A DNA stretch of 16,823 nucleotides from CAZOHG01 sp964579725 (lineage in GTDB: Bacteria > Zhuqueibacterota > JdFR-76 > BMS3Abin05), in the NCBI GenBank assembly GCA_964579725.1, contig CAZOHG010000070.1, positions 1 to 16,823 of the forward strand. Reading direction: 5' to 3'. The notes under the pieces are model-generated. The model ran no database searches and was not told where the DNA came from. It was given only the letters and a program-made list of their open reading frames with translations. A program made the translations under genes and the position numbers. Below, one piece after another: positions 14,031-16,823 of the stretch. Position 1 is the stretch's first letter. Each line of letters opens with the position of its first letter.

Positions 14031-14229
14031 GTGGGTGGTTTTTATCCTGACCCTTTTGGGGGGTGGACTGGGCTACGGCTATTTTATGTGGGCTCAAGCG
14101 ATTTCGCAACCGGCGCATATTTACGGCAATTTTCTTGTCAGTGCGGCCTTCGGCGCAGGAGTGGGTTTTTTCGTCGGATTGAAGGTTCGGGATGTGTTTT
14201 TGAAGAAGAAAAGAAAAAGCGAGGAGTAG
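14011..14229 (+). CDS. DUF6132-like small membrane protein
   Basis: A 72-residue protein with two membrane helices (about residues 8-28 and 38-58) and a basic tail (LKKKRKSEE). The Gly-rich helices, GGGLGYGYFMWA and FGAGVGFFVGLKV, and the length fit DUF6132-type proteins seen in Bacteroidota and related phyla, whose role is unknown. ATG 14011 has a weak GGA 6 nt upstream; an alternative TTG at 13945 would add 22 residues without family support. The stop is 6 bp before the thioredoxin gene, so the two form an operon. This neighbourhood hints at a role in envelope redox chemistry, which is inference. Confidence 0.72.
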   Translation: MHVFGSKWVVFILTLLGGGLGYGYFMWAQAISQPAHIYGNFLVSAAFGAGVGFFVGLKVRDVFLKKKRKSEE

Positions 14230-14235
14230 CAGCAG

Positions 14236-14634
14236 ATGATGGTCATTGTGTACGGGATTCTTGTTCTTTTGGGTTTCCTGTTTTTATCGCAGCTTTCGAT
14301 TATTTGGAAAGCAAAACGGAAAAAAGGGCAGCGAATTGAGGGGATTCCCGGAAAAATTGGCGAGAGAATCCGCAGAGGCGAACCTGTTCTGCTGTACTTT
14401 TTCAGCCCAACCTGCCGGGCGTGCAAAGCGCAGACGCCCATTTTCCAGCGGGTTAAAAATCAATTTCGCAATGCCTTTGCCGTCGATGTTTCTCGGGAGC
14501 AAACCGTCGCCCAGAAATTCGGTATTATGGGTACGCCTTCCATCGTGTGGGTGAAAGACGGGGTGATTCAACAATTTTGGGTCGGATTGCGTCAGGAATC
14601 GCAGCTTTTGGCGCTTCTTCAGGAGCAATCCTGA
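14236..14634 (+). CDS. Membrane-anchored thioredoxin-fold protein
   Basis: A 132-residue protein with an N-terminal membrane helix (about residues 2-22, VIVYGILVLLGFLFLSQLSI). A basic linker and a thioredoxin domain follow (about 45-132). The active site is FFSPTCRACKAQTP, a CRAC variant of CxxC; the cis-Pro loop is MGTPSIV; VKDGVIQQFWVG follows as the last strand region. It should reduce or exchange disulfides at the membrane. The short basic segment before the helix is absent and a basic segment follows it, so topology (cytoplasmic or periplasmic domain) cannot be fixed from charge alone. The start has AGGAG 9 nt upstream and lies 6 bp after the DUF6132 stop. Partner proteins are unknown; the preceding small Cys-containing ORF is a conceivable one. 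Confidence 0.9.
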   Translation: MMVIVYGILVLLGFLFLSQLSIIWKAKRKKGQRIEGIPGKIGERIRRGEPVLLYFFSPTCRACKAQTPIFQRVKNQFRNAFAVDVSREQTVAQKFGIMGTPSIVWVKDGVIQQFWVGLRQESQLLALLQEQS

Positions 14635-14698
14635 GAGGCCGTTTTTCAGGAGTGGGGCAGAACAGGGGGAAAGAAAAGCGACGTTCTGGGAAATGGGG

Positions 14699-14722
14699 GC
14701 AAGTTATCCACATTTTATTCAC
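14699..14722 (+). repeat. 24-bp direct repeat, copy 1, with DnaA boxes
   Basis: Identical over 24 bp to 14962-14985. It contains the consensus DnaA box TTATCCACA (14704-14712) and, 11 bp further, TTATTCAC (14715-14722), a box with only the last base off (G follows). One helical turn separates the two, as in cooperative DnaA sites. Confidence 0.9.
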
Positions 14723-14839
14723 GCAACAAAATTTTGATACCGCCCCTGAAAATAAAGGGGTTAGATTAATGGCCTCGTTTGCGCAGAAAGAAAACTGTTG
14801 CATTTTTTCTGCAACTAAAAACGCATTTCCTAACTATTT

Positions 14840-14856
14840 GTTATTACAGTAATAAC
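14840..14856. repeat. Palindrome GTTATTA-CAG-TAATAAC
   Basis: Perfect 7-bp arms with a 3-bp centre, between the two 24-bp repeats. It could be a protein-binding site or cruciform. No T-run follows on the plus strand. Confidence 0.5.
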
Positions 14857-14961
14857 GAGAAGTGTTGAAAAATCTAAATAAGACAATTTTGTAAAGAATC
14901 CTTGTTTTTATTAGACCTGTACAAGTTGGAAGCAAAGGACTCCACTTTCTTTTGGCTTCTT

Positions 14962-14985
14962 GCAAGTTATCCACATTTTATTCAC
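14962..14985 (+). repeat. 24-bp direct repeat, copy 2, with DnaA boxes
   Basis: Identical to 14699-14722 and in the same orientation, 263 bp downstream. TTATCCACA is at 14967-14975 and TTATTCAC at 14978-14985 (T follows). It ends 41 bp before the DUF2400 gene start. Confidence 0.9.
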
Positions 14986-15026
14986 TCTTTGGCGTCCGAA
15001 GGAGCGTTTCAAATCTAATTCCAAAA

Positions 15027-15887
15027 ATGGGTACCAACCTCAATTATTCTTTGCTCCGGCAGTCGCTAAATGAATTGGCTGCACAGTACAATGACGCCTA
15101 TCTGCAAACCGACCCTGTGGCATTTGTTCACCGCTATTCCGACCCAATTGACCAGGAGGTCGTCGGTTGGGTGTCGGCAGCCTTTGCTTACGGCCGCGTC
15201 GCCGGGATTTTTCGTACCCTGGAAACCATTTTCTCTGAATTTTCTCAACGTCCTGCGCAGGACCTTCGGGATTGGCGCACGGAAAAATGGCTCCGGGCGT
15301 TTGGCAAATTTAGCCACCGCTTTTCCAATGCCGGTGATCTGGTCACCCTTCTCTTTTTAGTACACCGGATTTTGAGAACCTACGGCTCGCTGGGAACTTT
15401 TTTTGAGGTCTGCTGGGTGGAATCTGACGGAACGGTAAAGGGAGTGCTCACGCGTGCTGTTGAAAAATTGAAACAGTTTGATCTGGCCGCCTTAAAGGGT
15501 GTTTACCGGCAGGCGTTTTGGTACCTGCTCCCGTCACCCAAATCGGGCAGCGCGTGCAAGCGCTGGAATCTATTTTTGCGCTGGATGGTACGCCCCGCTG
15601 ACGGAATCGATCTGGGGCTTTGGGATTTTCTCCAACCTTCCCAACTTTTGCTGCCGTTGGACACCCACACGGCTCGACTCAGCCGACTTTTAGGGCTGAC
15701 GGACAGAAAAAGTGCTTCCTGGAAAATGGCGGAGGAGGTCACCGGCGTCCTGCGGGAGTTGGATCCTCAAGATCCCGTTCGATTTGATTTCGCTCTTTCT
15801 CGCCTGGGGATTTTGAAAATCTGTCCCGGAAAAAAGAATGCACGCCTTTGCAAGGCCTGTCAGTTATTTGAGATTTGTCAGGCCTAA
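15027..15887 (+). CDS. DUF2400/TIGR02757 family protein with endonuclease III-like C-terminal region
   Basis: A 286-residue protein that fits TIGR02757 (DUF2400). The N-terminal motif YLQTDPVAFVHRYSDPIDQE (25-44), then GWVSAAFAYGRV, and the C-terminal LPLDTHTARLSRLLGL (209-224) with DPQDPVRFDFALSRLGI (246-262) are typical. The last 75 residues look like endonuclease III/MutY: a DTH motif (Asp212) where those enzymes have their catalytic Asp, and Cys266, 275, 278 and 284 spaced C-x8-C-x2-C-x5-C, close to the [4Fe-4S] motif C-x6-C-x2-C-x5-C. A nucleic-acid binding or base-repair role is therefore suggested, not proven; no clear HhH lysine precedes the DTH. ATG 15027 has no good Shine-Dalgarno; an in-frame TTG at 14952 would run through the DnaA-box repeat and is rejected. 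Confidence 0.85.
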   Translation: MGTNLNYSLLRQSLNELAAQYNDAYLQTDPVAFVHRYSDPIDQEVVGWVSAAFAYGRVAGIFRTLETIFSEFSQRPAQDLRDWRTEKWLRAFGKFSHRFSNAGDLVTLLFLVHRILRTYGSLGTFFEVCWVESDGTVKGVLTRAVEKLKQFDLAALKGVYRQAFWYLLPSPKSGSACKRWNLFLRWMVRPADGIDLGLWDFLQPSQLLLPLDTHTARLSRLLGLTDRKSASWKMAEEVTGVLRELDPQDPVRFDFALSRLGILKICPGKKNARLCKACQLFEICQA

Positions 15888-16015
15888 ACAGGACAAAATT
15901 CTTGTTTCGCTCAAAAAAAATGACTACTTTGTAAAATAGGCAGAATTGTTGGACCACGGTATTTTAGCGTCAATAGAACCTACGCCAGTGGATTGAGAGG
16001 CTTTTCGTTTGCCAA

Positions 16016-16051
16016 ATGAAAAAATCAGGAAGAAGACGACGTCGATTGTAA
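16016..16051 (+). other. Possible 11-codon leader ORF with five consecutive Arg codons
   Basis: MKKSGRRRRRL, encoded with AGA AGA CGA CGT CGA, ends in TAA that overlaps the next gene's ATG as TAATG. No Shine-Dalgarno is visible before it. It could couple translation of the next gene or be chance. Confidence 0.2.
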
Positions 16052-16823
16052 TGGGAAAAAGAATTTACCTGCTGTTTTTTCTTCTGCTACTGGGGAAGCC
16101 AGCTTTGGCAGGACAACCTCCTGTACCCGATTGGACGGCACCGGGGCCGGTCGATCAAATGATCCGCAGGGGAATTCGGGCGACGATTTTGCAACGGTAC
16201 CCCGAAGCCTACGCTATTTTTGACAGTTTAATTGATCGCAATGCCTTTGACCCCCGCGGCTATTTTTACAAAGCAGCCGCCATCCAATCCAAAATGATGG
16301 ATGCGGAAGATTACAGAGAAAGCTCCCAGTTTTTAGCTGCTATTCGACGGGCGATTACCCTTTCCGAAGACCTTGTCGACGAACTGCCCGGTGACGCCTG
16401 GGCTCATTTTTACCTCGGCAGCGGGTACAGCTACTACGCCTTTTACCTTCTGCAAACGAAAAGCTATTTTTCGGGATTCAAATTGGCGGTAAAAGGGGTG
16501 GGTTTTTTGGAAAAAGCTGTCTCGCTGGACAGCACGGTGTACGACGCCTATTTGGGCATTGGGACGTACCAGTATTGGCGGAGCAGAAAAACCAAATTTC
16601 TCAAATGGCTGCCTTTTTTCCCGGACAGAACCCGAGAAGGGGTGGCCAATGTTGAAAAGGCTCTGAAAAAAAGTCGGTATGCCCGCGCAGCGGCTCTGAA
16701 TGAGCTTATTTGGGTGGAAATGGATCGGCGGAATTGGGTGAAAGCCATTGCGTACGCCAGGCAAGGGTTGCGGGAATACCCAGGGAGTCGCTTTTTCCTC
16801 TGGCCATTAGGAGAAGCCTATTT
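16051..16823 (+). CDS. Secreted TPR-like helical-repeat protein, partial (C-terminus beyond right edge)
   Basis: An open frame of 257 codons from ATG 16051 to the right edge with no stop. The N-terminus is a signal peptide, MGKRIYLLFFLLLLGKPALA, cleaved after residue 20. The mature part has repeated helical pairs with TPR-like spacing, for example YPEAYAIFDSLIDRNAFDPR, DAWAHFYLGSGYSYYAFYL, AVKGVGFLEKAVSLDSTVYD, ARAAALNELIWVEMDRRNW and VKAIAYARQGLREYPGSRF. TPR proteins scaffold protein complexes, here most likely in the periplasm or at the envelope. No good Shine-Dalgarno precedes the ATG; the start overlaps the stop of an 11-codon ORF (TAATG), so coupled translation is possible. It lies 163 bp after the DUF2400 gene on the same strand. 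Partners and function are unknown. Confidence 0.82.
   Translation, partial: MGKRIYLLFFLLLLGKPALAGQPPVPDWTAPGPVDQMIRRGIRATILQRYPEAYAIFDSLIDRNAFDPRGYFYKAAAIQSKMMDAEDYRESSQFLAAIRRAITLSEDLVDELPGDAWAHFYLGSGYSYYAFYLLQTKSYFSGFKLAVKGVGFLEKAVSLDSTVYDAYLGIGTYQYWRSRKTKFLKWLPFFPDRTREGVANVEKALKKSRYARAAALNELIWVEMDRRNWVKAIAYARQGLREYPGSRFFLWPLGEAY

Larger units (their letters stand above)
14635..15026. other. Intergenic region with DnaA-box repeats and AT-rich DNA
   Basis: No convincing gene is seen in these 392 bp. It holds two perfect 24-bp direct repeats with DnaA boxes, a CCCCT/AGGGG hairpin (14743-14760), a palindrome (14840-14856) and an AT-rich stretch (about 14865-14915). It also has the element ACAATTTTGTAA (14883-14894) and TGTACAA (14918-14924). 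A weak rightward promoter, TTGAAA at 14865 with TTTGTA 17 bp on, is possible. A short inverted repeat TCCTGA/TCAGGA (14629-14651) overlaps the thioredoxin stop but lacks a T-run. Confidence 0.6.

Noticed and set aside
13683..14118. Minus-strand frames opposite the small ORF and DUF6132 genes
   Set aside because: They would overlap the iclR promoter or oppose the rightward promoter, and have no protein family features.
14547..14852. Plus-strand 101-codon frame overlapping the thioredoxin end and the first repeat
   Set aside because: No ribosome site, low-complexity Arg/Gly-rich start, and it reads through the DnaA-box repeat.
14699..14985. The 24-bp repeats as ends of an insertion element or a CRISPR array
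   Set aside because: There are only two copies, 263 bp apart, with no terminal inverted repeats, no transposase frame between them and no regular spacer; DnaA boxes explain the sequence better.

Overview
The window looks like chromosomal DNA from a Gram-negative bacterium. It holds two signal-peptide proteins with beta-barrel character, a lipoprotein, FtsB, and clear Shine-Dalgarno sites. The mix of a DUF2400/TIGR02757 protein, a DUF6132 protein, a DUF92 fusion and an eno-ftsB pair suggests the FCB superphylum, perhaps Calditrichota or a relative. That placement is inference from gene content; no rRNA or other marker is present. I see no tRNA, rRNA, insertion sequence, phage gene or CRISPR array.

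Layout. From 1 to about 13,650 every gene is on the minus strand; from about 13,850 to the end every gene is on the plus strand. Reading leftward from the divergence point, the minus genes are: an IclR regulator (perfect consensus promoter), a homoserine dehydrogenase-like enzyme, an aldehyde dehydrogenase, a sodium:neurotransmitter-symporter (NSS) transporter, a lipoprotein of the cyclase/kynurenine-formamidase family, an outer-membrane porin, a fused isoprenoid-alcohol kinase/DUF92 protein, enolase, FtsB, a DUF502 membrane protein and an unrecognised outer-membrane protein cut by the left edge. Strong hairpin terminators follow the porin and the DUF92 fusion; weaker ones follow the cyclase and enolase. 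Rightward, the plus genes are: a possible 59-codon Cys-containing small gene, a DUF6132 membrane protein, a membrane-anchored thioredoxin, a 390-bp intergenic region, a DUF2400 protein with an endonuclease III-like Fe-S tail, and a secreted TPR-like protein cut by the right edge.

How the genes may work together. The block from iclR to the porin (6020-13649) reads as a catabolic locus. A porin admits a compound, an outer lipoprotein hydrolase opens an amide or lactone bond, a Na+ symporter imports the product, and two dehydrogenases oxidise it. The two enzymes together would fit homoserine to aspartate semialdehyde to aspartate; this is a hypothesis. The eno-ftsB-DUF502 block is housekeeping.

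Most unusual items. (1) A perfect 24-bp direct repeat in the intergenic region before the DUF2400 gene. Each copy carries a consensus DnaA box plus a near-box 11 bp away, close to the point where gene orientation flips, so a replication origin or DnaA-control site is worth testing. (2) The kinase-DUF92 fusion. (3) The DUF2400 protein with a DTH motif and four C-terminal cysteines arranged like endonuclease III. (4) An NSS transporter with the residues of the eukaryotic chloride site. (5) A small Cys-containing gene overlapping the DUF6132 start.
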